Positions 17,417-26,140 of a DNA stretch of 64,000 bases are shown piece by piece. The stretch is from Verrucomicrobiia bacterium DG1235. GTDB taxonomy: Bacteria > Verrucomicrobiota > Verrucomicrobiia > Opitutales > Opitutaceae. The notes under the pieces are model-generated. The model was not told the DNA's origin. It was given only the letters and a program-made list of their open reading frames with translations, and made no database searches. The translations under genes and the position numbers were made by a program. The DNA is taken from positions 102,131 through 166,130 of the forward strand of contig DS990593.1 of assembly GCA_000155695.1 (NCBI GenBank), read 5' to 3'. Within the stretch, counting starts at the first letter, position 1; each line of letters opens with the position of its first letter.

Positions 17417-18727
17417 TTAGTTTTGTCTCGTTCCTATTTCATGAATGGGCATGCTCGGCTCTCCATTGTTAAGCTCGTTGGTGAGTTTCTCTTTGGCGTT
17501 GCTGAATATGGCGAAAAGAGAATACATTAACACGTAATTTTGGTCGAAGTAATCGATAGAGAACATGGAAATCACGTGAGCGCTTAATGATATTAGGAGG
17601 CACCAGATTAGATAACTTTCATCGCTGTTAGGAGCCCAGGTTCTCAGAGCGAGAAGCGCTGTTCTTACGGACTTTGTGATCAGGGTAGCAAAGAGGATTA
17701 CAGTAGGAAGCCCTGATACGACTCCGAGCGCGATGTAGTGATTCGTGAAATCCACGTGGTTGGGACTCCAGCTTACGCCTGTTGCCATCCAATGGCGGGT
17801 ATAATCGGTGCCGAATAGCCACCAGTCTCCCAAATATTCAACAGCTCTGTCGATCAAACGAGCTCTATGCCATCCTGTGCTTCCTCCTACGAGATCCATC
17901 ATAGACATCAAATGCCACACGTCGCGTGTCATGACTAATTGCAGAAACACCAAAGACGCCAGTCCGGCTTTGATCATGAAGCTGGCATGCCGCTGCCACC
18001 TCCAAGCGTAAATGCCAAGCATGGTTGTCGCCAGTGCAGCGAGAGGTCCACTTGAAGCGGAAGCTATGACTATCGCCACACAGGCAGCGATGGCGAGTAG
18101 TCCAATTTTTTTTCGACCTCTTCTGAATATAAAGAATGCCAGCGGCAGAGTGGTCGCTCCTACGGTACCAGCCAGTATTGGATGCCCGAAGGTGCCTTGT
18201 GCTCTGACCTTGCCTTCTCGTGAACCTGCAGTTGCTGATCGAGCGCCAAGCATCGAGTAGCTGTTTTTTTGCGTTTTCTTTTCTGCCAGTAGCGCAGCGG
18301 AGAAAGGAATCGCAAATACAGAAAGTAATAAGCAGTAGCGTAAAAGGCTTTCTCGGTTAAAAGCTGGCAGGTATGCTTTAGCGTATAGGTAGCTCCCTAA
18401 GTAGTTCCAAACGAGTCCTAAGCGGTATACATATGGATTGGTAAGTGAATCGGGGTGCCCTATAGAACTAATAACAAGCCAAGCGGCGAGGATTGCCATA
18501 ATGCGATCGAAGGGGTTGCTAAGGCTAAAACGAAGCGAACCGCTAACAATCGCCCGTCCCACTCCTACTAGAATTAGGAGACGAATTACTGTAAAGTCTC
18601 CAATGACCTCTAAATTTCCACCAACGTGAAATATTGCGAATGCCATGGGCAGCATCGCATACTTTTTGGGTAGTACCAATTGTAGGACTAGCAGGACGGC
18701 GCAAATAAAATATAGAATAGACTGCAC
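17417..18727 (-). CDS. O-antigen polymerase/ligase-like membrane protein (Wzy/WaaL superfamily)
   Basis: The 436-residue protein has about ten to twelve hydrophobic segments and a large periplasmic loop before the last helices. The central AQGTFGHPILAGTVGATTLP region followed by ASASSGPLAAL matches the Wzy_C/O-antigen ligase pattern of small and glycine residues with an invariant histidine. Members either polymerise repeat units or ligate finished chains to a lipid anchor at the periplasmic face. With both a chain-length regulator and a Wzm/Wzt exporter in this locus, either role is possible. The 288 bp downstream of it hold no gene that I can support. Confidence 0.8.
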   Translation of the reverse strand: MQSILYFICAVLLVLQLVLPKKYAMLPMAFAIFHVGGNLEVIGDFTVIRLLILVGVGRAIVSGSLRFSLSNPFDRIMAILAAWLVISSIGHPDSLTNPYVYRLGLVWNYLGSYLYAKAYLPAFNRESLLRYCLLLSVFAIPFSAALLAEKKTQKNSYSMLGARSATAGSREGKVRAQGTFGHPILAGTVGATTLPLAFFIFRRGRKKIGLLAIAACVAIVIASASSGPLAALATTMLGIYAWRWQRHASFMIKAGLASLVFLQLVMTRDVWHLMSMMDLVGGSTGWHRARLIDRAVEYLGDWWLFGTDYTRHWMATGVSWSPNHVDFTNHYIALGVVSGLPTVILFATLITKSVRTALLALRTWAPNSDESYLIWCLLISLSAHVISMFSIDYFDQNYVLMYSLFAIFSNAKEKLTNELNNGEPSMPIHEIGTRQN

Positions 18728-18756
18728 GTTATTGTATGTATTACTCGAAAACTGAG

Positions 18757-20061
18757 TTATCCGATTTCCGTTATAGCGCGGGTGTAAAGAGCGAGAGCAT
18801 TTTCTTTAGCCTTCGATACGCTAGGGGTTAGTTTTTTTTGCAGTTCTATTCTTCGTCTGAAAAGGGATTCAATTGCGGTGAGGATTTTGTCATTCGGCAT
18901 GGAGCGTAGATCGAGCACGAGATCTTTAGCTCCTATCGAATTGAAGACTCCATCAAATTTACGGCTGTATGCCAGGCCTACGGCTGGGACACTCTGGCTT
19001 AGAGCTGCAATTGTAGCGTGCATGCGCGATCCGAGGAAAAAATCAGATTGCCCGATAACGTATTTAATTTCTCGGTGGCTGAGGGCGGGATTGGTTGCGT
19101 GTAGGTGAGCATGGGCATTATCGGGCAAGTCCTTTTGTAATTGCATAACCGCATCGTAGTCGTTTTCACCATCGCCAACCACATGACTTGCTAGGAAAAC
19201 GTCGCACTCGAGTTTTTCGATGAAAAGCTTTACGATCTTCTGCGCGAGCTCGGCGTAGCTTCCTCCGAGTTCGAATTCATTTTTGCCTGTATAGCCCCCT
19301 CGGTATAGGAGTCCGCTCACATTTAGTCCAATGAGGGGCCGCTTGGTGTTTGTTCGATCAAGCCAATCAGGAAGAAGGTCACTGGCCGGCTTTTTTGGGG
19401 TGAGAGCAAAGGCCATGTCGTGGGAAAAGGTAATTGTCCTTGGTTGGGGGAGTATCTCATTTGCTGCTTCTATGCTGTCCTTGTCGCGAGAGTACACTGC
19501 TTTTGCTTTAGATATTATTTTGGCACACATTGATTTTGCCCAAGAGGCTTTGAATGGGCCGAGTGTTTGCGGAACAACTATTAGAACTCTGTCAAGGAGA
19601 AGGCAGATGTAGATAGGTAGGCAAATGTAGAGAAGTCGTTTGAAGCCGTAGATATCGCTAAAACTATCTCCACCAGCAATTGAAAGCACGGTATCTGCTT
19701 CACATATCTGTCTGAGAACTGCGTTTTTGGTCGCTATAGATCGACGGGCAGATTTTGGAAGAAGGCGTAGGGCTAAGCAAAGACCAAAAAGTAGGAAAAC
19801 ATTGTTCGCTTGAATTGGTTTCCAGGAAAAGCGAAGGTTGATTTGTGGGATGGTAGTTGAATTTCCGTACTGAGTTGAAAATGGATAGGATATTGTTTTT
19901 TTACCATAGTCGAGGAGACGTACATCTGTATCTCTGTCATATTCAAAAACGGAGGTCATAGTACCTGTAAGTAAGGCGTCAACTCCAAGGTTACCGGTCG
20001 AGTAGGTTGCTCCAAGAATGAGAACTTTGTGTGCGTTGTTCTGTTCTTTTTTTATATTCAT
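18757..20061 (-). CDS. Polysaccharide pyruvyl transferase family protein (WcaK/AmsJ-like)
   Basis: The 434-residue protein begins with KVLILGATYSTGNLGVDALL, the GN(L/R)GD-type start of the family. It continues with TVLSIAGGDSFSDIYG and ends with DFFLGSRMHATIAALSQSVP, the conserved R-H motif of PS_pyruv_trans domains. It is the second pyruvyl-transferase-family member in this locus and clearly differs from the one at 8226-9449. Predicted function: transfer of a pyruvate ketal from PEP to a sugar of the repeat unit. It lies 29 bp upstream of the polymerase/ligase gene. Confidence 0.82.
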   Translation of the reverse strand: MNIKKEQNNAHKVLILGATYSTGNLGVDALLTGTMTSVFEYDRDTDVRLLDYGKKTISYPFSTQYGNSTTIPQINLRFSWKPIQANNVFLLFGLCLALRLLPKSARRSIATKNAVLRQICEADTVLSIAGGDSFSDIYGFKRLLYICLPIYICLLLDRVLIVVPQTLGPFKASWAKSMCAKIISKAKAVYSRDKDSIEAANEILPQPRTITFSHDMAFALTPKKPASDLLPDWLDRTNTKRPLIGLNVSGLLYRGGYTGKNEFELGGSYAELAQKIVKLFIEKLECDVFLASHVVGDGENDYDAVMQLQKDLPDNAHAHLHATNPALSHREIKYVIGQSDFFLGSRMHATIAALSQSVPAVGLAYSRKFDGVFNSIGAKDLVLDLRSMPNDKILTAIESLFRRRIELQKKLTPSVSKAKENALALYTRAITEIG

Positions 20062-20121
20062 AATCTTGCTGTAGCGCTAAAGTATTTCCTCTATCCGGTA
20101 ATTCACTCTTTTCGAGGACTG

Positions 20122-21009
20122 CTACAAACTGCATCCTTTAGAGAACGATTTAATCCGATGGAAAGTCTCGTTACGCAAGGGCTTGCGATCAGTAAAGCGA
20201 ATGGAGCCGAGTTTTCTAGCTGAGGACAATGCACGGAAATAGGAGCCTAGGTGTCTGTTTCGAATTGCCGTTAAAAATTGGAAAACTGTTCTTGGTAAAA
20301 TGTACCCAATACCCCGAAAGAATGGATAGCAGGCGATGGTGATCAGCCATTGGTTGCGGTGTTTGTAAAATTCTTTGATCTCGCTGCGTCGCGAGACTTG
20401 TCCCTCGTGGTGAATGACGGTGATGTTGGGGCAGTAGATGATGTCGCCACCTAGATCTAGTATTCGGAATGCCAGTTCTACTTCCTCGTAATGCATGTAG
20501 AGAATTTCTGGATACATGCCAGCTTCGCGTAGAGTTGCGGTTCTAAATGCGTAGCCTGTCCCACTGAAGTAGTCGGTTTTGAATCTTTGGTTTGCCCACT
20601 TTTCAATTGGAACGGGATGCCACCATCGGGCATAGTCCTCAGAGGTTTCGTCGGGTTGCAACAGTCGAAAGGCAAGGCCTGAGGCTTGAGGCAGCTCTGC
20701 AAAAGTAGCGGCGACCTTTTTGAGGCAGAAGCGATCTGGAACTGTTACGTCGCTATCGAATCCAACGATGATATCTCCTTTGGCTTCCTTGATACCCTTG
20801 TTTCGAGTAACGGCCGGCCCTCCGTTCTTCTCATTTACGAAGAGACGAACCTTGGGAAAGGCGTTGCGAATGGCTTCCACGGAATCGTCGGGTGATTGGT
20901 CGTCGACAACGATGATCTCGAATTCGACTTCTTCTTGAGCTGACACGTTGGCAAGGAGTTCGAGCATGCTGTCGCGTCGATTGTAACTGGGTATAACGAC
21001 GCTGATCAT
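20122..21009 (-). CDS. Glycosyltransferase family 2
   Basis: The start at 21009 is chosen because its ATG overlaps the stop of the upstream gene in an ATGA quartet (21006-21009) and the fold begins at once with MISVVIPSYNRRDSM. A longer form starting at 21039 would only add ten basic residues. The 295-residue protein has VVDDQSPDDS and the DXD-type GFDSDV motif. It also has a YMHYEEVELAFRIL segment typical of rhamnosyl-type GT2 enzymes, and a C-terminal membrane-associated helix. It is translationally coupled to the next GT2 gene. Sugar specificity is unknown. Confidence 0.86.
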   Translation of the reverse strand: MISVVIPSYNRRDSMLELLANVSAQEEVEFEIIVVDDQSPDDSVEAIRNAFPKVRLFVNEKNGGPAVTRNKGIKEAKGDIIVGFDSDVTVPDRFCLKKVAATFAELPQASGLAFRLLQPDETSEDYARWWHPVPIEKWANQRFKTDYFSGTGYAFRTATLREAGMYPEILYMHYEEVELAFRILDLGGDIIYCPNITVIHHEGQVSRRSEIKEFYKHRNQWLITIACYPFFRGIGYILPRTVFQFLTAIRNRHLGSYFRALSSARKLGSIRFTDRKPLRNETFHRIKSFSKGCSL

Positions 21010-22007
21010 GTGCTTTCTTCGGGATGACCGTTTTGCCATTCAGCTCTTCGCTTCCAGCCTTGAACCCATTGGTTGTCTGTTGCTCCTTTCAGGCTGTACG
21101 CTAGGGCCCTGAGGCAGACGCCCGTTTTGATAAAGAGCAGGGCGGCGAATCTGGACAGACCTTGCCAGTGTTTTTTGACAAGGCTGACCTTTCCGCGATG
21201 CAGCCAAATCATCTTTCCAATTGCGGTGGAGGATTGACCCACCTCATGAATGGTTACGGCATCAGGCGTTATGACGGGTTTATAGCCTGCTTTGCGGGCT
21301 CGCATGGCGAGGTCGACGTCTTCTCCATATAGCCAGAAGTGCTCGTCGAAACCATCGATGGCTTCCCAAGCCTTTTTTTCAGCTAGCAGGAAGCAGCCAG
21401 TGATAACGCCCACTTCGCGTATGGAGTCGCGTTTCCATGAGCCGAGGGATTCGGGATCGAGGACTGAGTTGTGACGAAAAACTGTGCTTATTCCGGTGGC
21501 GAATAGGAAGAGGCTCCAAAGGGTCGGCTGACCCCAGCAGGAAGAGCGTTCGAGAGTGGTGCCGTCCTCCTTGAGCGTGCGGCCGCCGTAGAAGCCGTAT
21601 TCAGGATTCGCAATCGCGAAGGAGTGAACCTTGTCCACCGCATGCTCGAGCACTTCGGTGTCTGGGTTTAGTAGGAGAATGTAGTTTGCCTCAGTCTGTT
21701 TGACGGCGAAGTTCACTGCCTTGGCGAAACCAAGATTTTCCGAGGGAGTGAAGAGTCTTACCTGAGGAAATTTCTCTCGTATTATTTCTGCGGATCTGTC
21801 CTGGGACTGGTTGTCCACCACGATGATTTCCTGGCGGATGGATAGTCGCTGGGCGATGAGAGTATTGAGGCAAGCCTCGATCTGTCCCTCTGAGTTATAG
21901 GAGACGATGACCACCGCGACGTCGGGGTTTTCTGAGGTCACGTTTTCTTGCGAGCTAAGTCCCTGCGTTGTCGGATCAGAGTCTGGATTGGATGCTGGAG
22001 GTGGCAT
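21006..22007 (-). CDS. Glycosyltransferase family 2 (rhamnosyltransferase-like)
   Basis: The 333-residue protein has a GT2 domain with VAVVIVSYNSEGQI, VVDNQSQDRS and the DXD-type LLLNPDTEVLE. A FWLYGEDVDLAMRARKAGY motif follows, which is typical of WbbL/RfbF rhamnosyltransferase-like proteins. The first 27 residues are low-complexity Pro/Ser/Asn and lie outside the fold. Its stop overlaps the start of the next gene by 4 bp. It probably adds a deoxyhexose or similar sugar to the repeat unit; the donor is inferred only from family resemblance. Confidence 0.85.
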   Translation of the reverse strand: MPPPASNPDSDPTTQGLSSQENVTSENPDVAVVIVSYNSEGQIEACLNTLIAQRLSIRQEIIVVDNQSQDRSAEIIREKFPQVRLFTPSENLGFAKAVNFAVKQTEANYILLLNPDTEVLEHAVDKVHSFAIANPEYGFYGGRTLKEDGTTLERSSCWGQPTLWSLFLFATGISTVFRHNSVLDPESLGSWKRDSIREVGVITGCFLLAEKKAWEAIDGFDEHFWLYGEDVDLAMRARKAGYKPVITPDAVTIHEVGQSSTAIGKMIWLHRGKVSLVKKHWQGLSRFAALLFIKTGVCLRALAYSLKGATDNQWVQGWKRRAEWQNGHPEEST

Positions 22008-22073
22008 TTTACGATTGGGAAGTTTCTTTGGCGTTGAGATAGGCTGAATAATGGTCGAATGCGGCGCCTTTGT

Positions 22074-22622
22074 TTAGACGCGTTCTTTGATTTTCTTCGC
22101 CGGGACACCTCCCGCGATCGAGTTGGGACTGAGGTCTTTGGTCACAACCGCCCCGGCAGCGATGATGCAGCCGTCTCCAATCGTGACGCCGGCTGTAATG
22201 GTGACATTCGTGCCGATCCAGACGTCGTTTCCTATGGTTACATCGCGATCCCTTTTAGCCTGCTGGCGGAAGTTTAGGCCTTTTTTAAATTGATAATCTG
22301 AGGCGGTAATAAAGACGTTGGGCGCGAGCGATACAAAATCCCCAATGCTTATCTTACCGTTGCTTTCGCCTGCCCAGAGGCTGCATCGCTCTCCGATATG
22401 GCAGTTGTCGCCTATACTGATTCTTTCGCCGTTTCGCAGCGAGGTATTCGGGGCCATGGCGCTGCCTTTTCCTATTGTCATTTTAGACTTTGGCGCGACG
22501 TGGCTATAGCGATAAAAGTGGATAATTCGAAAAGCGTGCAGGTAGGCTTTCGGATTGAGCAGAGAGGCTATGGACCTCAAGGCCTTGTCGAACGAAGTGC
22601 TGCTTTTGGGAAGATTGCTCAT
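22074..22622 (-). CDS. Left-handed beta-helix acyltransferase (WcaF/maltose O-acetyltransferase-like)
   Basis: The 182-residue protein consists of hexapeptide repeats from about residue 50 onward, e.g. ISIGDNCHIGERCSL, ISIGDFVSLAPNVFITASD and VTIGNDVWIGTNVTITAGV. The last contains the catalytic-loop features of the CysE/LacA/NodL O-acetyltransferase group, and the protein ends with GGVPAKKI. Enzymes of this group use acetyl-CoA to acetylate a sugar hydroxyl as a trimer in the cytoplasm. Its place among glycosyltransferases suggests acetylation of a repeat-unit sugar. Confidence 0.85.
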   Translation of the reverse strand: MSNLPKSSTSFDKALRSIASLLNPKAYLHAFRIIHFYRYSHVAPKSKMTIGKGSAMAPNTSLRNGERISIGDNCHIGERCSLWAGESNGKISIGDFVSLAPNVFITASDYQFKKGLNFRQQAKRDRDVTIGNDVWIGTNVTITAGVTIGDGCIIAAGAVVTKDLSPNSIAGGVPAKKIKERV

Positions 22623-22653
22623 CGGTGGGGAAGATAGCGGCGACTTTTGCGTC

Positions 22654-23178
22654 CTACTGGGCGATAAACTGCCTGAGCGTATCGGTGAGGTTAGGATGGG
22701 CGTATGGGCCTATGGGCTCTCTGGTTTCGAAGGAATCGAGGTTGGAGAGCATTTCGAGGAGCTCGTTTTCGTCTGAGGCGACGTTGATTTTGTTCAGCTT
22801 TTGCAGGTGCTTGGCGGTAGCCAGCTGATGCTCGTTTCGGTGTTCGCCGAGCGAGGCTTTTCTTGGCATGACGATAAGTGGCTTTTGGTATTGGAGGGAT
22901 GAGAGAATGGTGCCCATGCCGGCGTGGGATACGATGATGTCGGCATTTAAGAACTCGTTCTTAAAAACAGGCGGTTCGAGGAAGTTCTGATAGCTGATAT
23001 AGCTAGGCTTCCAGTTTGTCTCTCCAATCTGGGCGAATATGCCACCGAGCTTATTTTCGCGGGCCCAATCGTCGATGGCCTTAGCGAGTCGATCGAATGG
23101 AAGATCGGTTCCGACGGTGACGAAAATCCTCTTCTTTGGCGTTTGGACACCGTCTTTTTCTGTGGCGTGCTGGATCAT
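22654..23178 (-). CDS. Alg13-like glycosyltransferase subunit (PssE/EpsF type)
   Basis: The 174-residue protein is the C-terminal, donor-binding half of a GT28-type enzyme encoded separately. It starts IFVTVGTDLPFDRL (18-31) and has ADIIVSHAGMGTILSSLQ, the UDP-sugar-binding glycine-rich segment, then KPLIVMPR and HRNEHQL. In eukaryotes Alg13 works with the membrane protein Alg14 to transfer GlcNAc to a lipid-linked sugar; bacterial PssD/PssE pairs act similarly on undecaprenyl-linked glycans. The Alg14-like partner lies 13 bp upstream. Confidence 0.88.
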   Translation of the reverse strand: MIQHATEKDGVQTPKKRIFVTVGTDLPFDRLAKAIDDWARENKLGGIFAQIGETNWKPSYISYQNFLEPPVFKNEFLNADIIVSHAGMGTILSSLQYQKPLIVMPRKASLGEHRNEHQLATAKHLQKLNKINVASDENELLEMLSNLDSFETREPIGPYAHPNLTDTLRQFIAQ

Positions 23179-23191
23179 GAAAACTGTTTGT

Positions 23192-23713
23192 TTAGCCCAA
23201 TACGTTTCCGGCGAATTTCGGACCGGCCGGCTTTTCTAAATGAGCCCACTGGGTGAGCCACAGATCAGCGTGCTTGCCAGCTTTTGTTCCTGACATGGAA
23301 AGTTCCTCGGCGTTGGCGATGCTATCCACCCATATGGTTCGCTTGTTCAGAAGCTTGCCAATTCGGATAGCGAAGTATCCGGGAGCCGCTCCGGTTGTGA
23401 CAATCGTATCCGGTCGTTCTCTCAGAATAAGAGCTGTAATCATCAAGGCGCTTCTGAGTAGTTTGATCTTTTCCCACCTGTTGCAGTCGGGAACGCGAAC
23501 GAATCGGTGTGGGCTCACATCCCCTCGGTAGCTTTCTCGAGTGGTTGCAAAGATTACATCGCATTCGGAGAAAGCAGGGCGAAGTCGCAAGAGCTGAACC
23601 CAGTGTCCGCCTCCGGACGCGATCGCGAGGACCTTTTTCCTAGAGGTTGCGGAAGATTGCTTTTGCTGAGCTGTAGCTTCTTCGAGGGTTGAACTGGAGG
23701 GTGGCTTTGTCAC
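23192..23713 (-). CDS. Alg14-like glycosyltransferase membrane subunit (PssD/EpsE type)
   Basis: The 173-residue protein has the Alg14 signature start KVLAIASGGGHWVQLLRL. It also has VVTTGAAPGYFAIRIGK, with the GAAPG acceptor-site motif, and ends WVDSIANAEELSMSG plus a short tail. It lacks a clear N-terminal anchor helix; a hydrophobic segment near SALMITALIL may associate with the membrane. It provides the acceptor-binding half of a two-chain glycosyltransferase whose donor half is the next gene. The adjacent order matches bacterial PssD-PssE pairs. Confidence 0.87.
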   Translation of the reverse strand: MTKPPSSSTLEEATAQQKQSSATSRKKVLAIASGGGHWVQLLRLRPAFSECDVIFATTRESYRGDVSPHRFVRVPDCNRWEKIKLLRSALMITALILRERPDTIVTTGAAPGYFAIRIGKLLNKRTIWVDSIANAEELSMSGTKAGKHADLWLTQWAHLEKPAGPKFAGNVLG

Positions 23714-23755
23714 TTGGGTGGGAAAGACTTTTGAGGAATATCTTTTTTTTATGCT

Positions 23756-26110
23756 CTAGGATTGGCTGAGCAGGTCTTTTTCCAGTTTTCTCGGTACGCG
23801 CGATTTTGTCTTATTTAAAATGCCTCCGAGATGCGCCTTCGAGTCGGTTAGTATCTCAAGGGCTTGATTCGCGACGTCACGGTTTGTTTCTTCCGATTCC
23901 ATTACCATGAGTACAATGTCCATGAACGAAGCGAGTCGAGGTGTTGAGCTGATAGGGCTCACCGGTGGCATGTCGAATACGATATAGTCGAAGTCGCTCG
24001 CTCGTAGCTTCGGCATGATCTTGTTGAAGCGCTGAGGCATGATGCGCGGAAGCTTCGTACCGTTGGTGCCTTCGGCGACAACGTAGAGATTGTTCTCCAT
24101 TTTTGCGTCATCACTTGATTCGAGAACTTCGTCGAGGTTTAGAATATTTTTTCCTTTATAGAATTGTTGGGCAGTTTCATGTCCGAGCGTCATATCCACC
24201 AATAGTACATTGCCTTCTCCAATATTTGAAAGGCTGCTTGCTAAGCCTGAAGCAATCGTTGTGACGCCGGAGCCTTGGCCGAGACCGGTCATGCCAATCA
24301 GCTTGGGCTTGTGCGTTAGATTTTTGCTTTCGAAGTAGGTGATGACTTTGTCGCGAAGGCCTTCAAAGTGTTCGCTTAAGGCATGGTTGCTATCCCAAGG
24401 CGCAGTAGCGCCTTTTGCAGGGCTCTGGGTTATGCCATATTCTGTTGGCTTGCTAAGGGCGGCGGCTTGTAGAGTAGGAGAGGTGGGCTTGAAGTCACCC
24501 TTTGGATCTTTGGACTCTTCTTGTTTTATACGCCCTGCTTGTTGCAGCATATGTCGCGACGCCTTCCCCTTTATTTTTTTGAAACGTTTGCTGTTGAGGT
24601 CGGGAAGGCTCATGAAGAGTGGTATCCCGAGGTTGCGTTGTATTTCGGTGGGGCGTTTGATTGATCGGTCGAAAACGATATCTACGAGGAAGGCCCAGAG
24701 CAGTCCAATAGCGCAAATGCCTCCGGCGAACCCACCTGCGAATTTCGCTTTTACGCTTTGAGCGACACTAGGGGAAGTGGGCGATTGTAAAATTGTGATA
24801 TTGCTCACGCGCCCGGCTGATTGGGCATCGCTGAGTCGGTTTTTCTCTAAATTTGCCAGCAAGGTTCGGTAGTTTGATTCTTCCAGGTTTTTTCTTCGGG
24901 TAAGGTCTTTGATGGTTAACTCAACCTGATCTATTCTCGAGGCCTCCGCTTGTAATTCGCCCATTTGAACATCAAGCTGATTCAGTCGGGATTTAATGGA
25001 ATTGATACGCGTCAGCTGTAGCCTTGCTTGTTGAGCCGCCTCCTCGGGATTTGTGGTTGCGATCGAATCCTCGATTGTGTTTCGGGTGAAGAGGCTCGGG
25101 TACTGGGTGGTCAATGCGTTGATCTCATTTTCCGTTTGAGCAATCTGTGCAATAACGGCTTTATAGCGTGAGCTCTCTGGAGTAAAACGAGTGAGGAGGC
25201 TCTTTTCTCTTGATTTAAGAATCTCGAGTTGAGTCCGCTTGCGCTCGTAATCTCGCACGGCCAATATCATCTCTTCCTCGGGCAGGCTCGGACCTGCTTC
25301 CTCTTGAGACTCGGCGTTCTCATTCGCTTTTGTTAGTTCTTCAAAGCGTCCAGTGAATTGCTTGTAGATAGATTCGGCTTCGGCTAGATCGGCCTTGTTG
25401 ATATTGACTGATTGGCGGATACGCGAAATTTCGGCAACGAGGTTGGACCGAGCTTGCTCGATTGATATGAGCCCCGCTTTTCTACGTTCGTTGATCAGCT
25501 CCTCTTCTGTTTGCATGAGTCGGGCTTTGGCTTGATCCGTCTGCTGAGTGAGGAAATCGTCGAAGGTGCCGCGGTCTTGGTGAATGTGGAAATGACGATC
25601 GAGATAGGTTTGTATTATCTGATCTAGAAGAGGTTTGGAGAGCGCTCGATCTTTATGGCTGAAAGTAAGGCTGATAATGTTTGAACCACGTCCGGAGGCG
25701 GCTGTAAGTCCTCCTCTTACAGTTCCAGGAGTTATAACGGCTAGCTTGTTTTCGGGGTCGAGGGTCTCTTTTAGAGCCGTGGCATTTTGGTCGACCTCGA
25801 TGGCCAAGTCCATGCTTCTTAATATAGCGAGCTCTGTTTGCATCACGAGCGAGCTTCGACCTCCAGGCGAGAGTGTTCTTGTACTGCCATCTTCGCTTAC
25901 GACTTCTCTGTTTTCTGTGACGTATTTTACGAGAAGCTGTGCCTGAGATACATAGGTGTCTGGCCAAAGTACATATACGGCTGCTCCGACGCCTAGTCCG
26001 ATGACGATGAAGAAGACGATTTTCTTCAGGTGTCTAAATATTGTATAGATAATATCTCCAGGAGTTATTTTCATGCCTCCCGTTGTCGGTTGTCCGTTTG
26101 CGTTGTTCAT
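23756..26110 (-). CDS. Wzz/Wzc-like polysaccharide co-polymerase with degenerate BY-kinase domain
   Basis: The 784-residue protein has a Wzz domain with TM1 at about 30-48, a long periplasmic coiled-coil region (about 180-430) and TM2 at about 456-479. It ends in a cytoplasmic P-loop domain (about 580-784). The P-loop is odd: Walker A reads GLGQGSGVTT (609-618), with valine where the catalytic lysine is expected. Walker A-prime is VLLVDMTLG (635-643), lacking the usual second aspartate, and Walker B reads IVFDMPPV. No tyrosine cluster is found at the C-terminus, which ends KLEKDLLSQS. It probably controls chain length and couples to export; active tyrosine kinase activity is doubtful. It is the second gene of the leftward block. 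Confidence 0.88.
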   Translation of the reverse strand: MNNANGQPTTGGMKITPGDIIYTIFRHLKKIVFFIVIGLGVGAAVYVLWPDTYVSQAQLLVKYVTENREVVSEDGSTRTLSPGGRSSLVMQTELAILRSMDLAIEVDQNATALKETLDPENKLAVITPGTVRGGLTAASGRGSNIISLTFSHKDRALSKPLLDQIIQTYLDRHFHIHQDRGTFDDFLTQQTDQAKARLMQTEEELINERRKAGLISIEQARSNLVAEISRIRQSVNINKADLAEAESIYKQFTGRFEELTKANENAESQEEAGPSLPEEEMILAVRDYERKRTQLEILKSREKSLLTRFTPESSRYKAVIAQIAQTENEINALTTQYPSLFTRNTIEDSIATTNPEEAAQQARLQLTRINSIKSRLNQLDVQMGELQAEASRIDQVELTIKDLTRRKNLEESNYRTLLANLEKNRLSDAQSAGRVSNITILQSPTSPSVAQSVKAKFAGGFAGGICAIGLLWAFLVDIVFDRSIKRPTEIQRNLGIPLFMSLPDLNSKRFKKIKGKASRHMLQQAGRIKQEESKDPKGDFKPTSPTLQAAALSKPTEYGITQSPAKGATAPWDSNHALSEHFEGLRDKVITYFESKNLTHKPKLIGMTGLGQGSGVTTIASGLASSLSNIGEGNVLLVDMTLGHETAQQFYKGKNILNLDEVLESSDDAKMENNLYVVAEGTNGTKLPRIMPQRFNKIMPKLRASDFDYIVFDMPPVSPISSTPRLASFMDIVLMVMESEETNRDVANQALEILTDSKAHLGGILNKTKSRVPRKLEKDLLSQS

Positions 26111-26140
26111 GTTGAGATTAGATTTTGAAAATGTGTCTGT

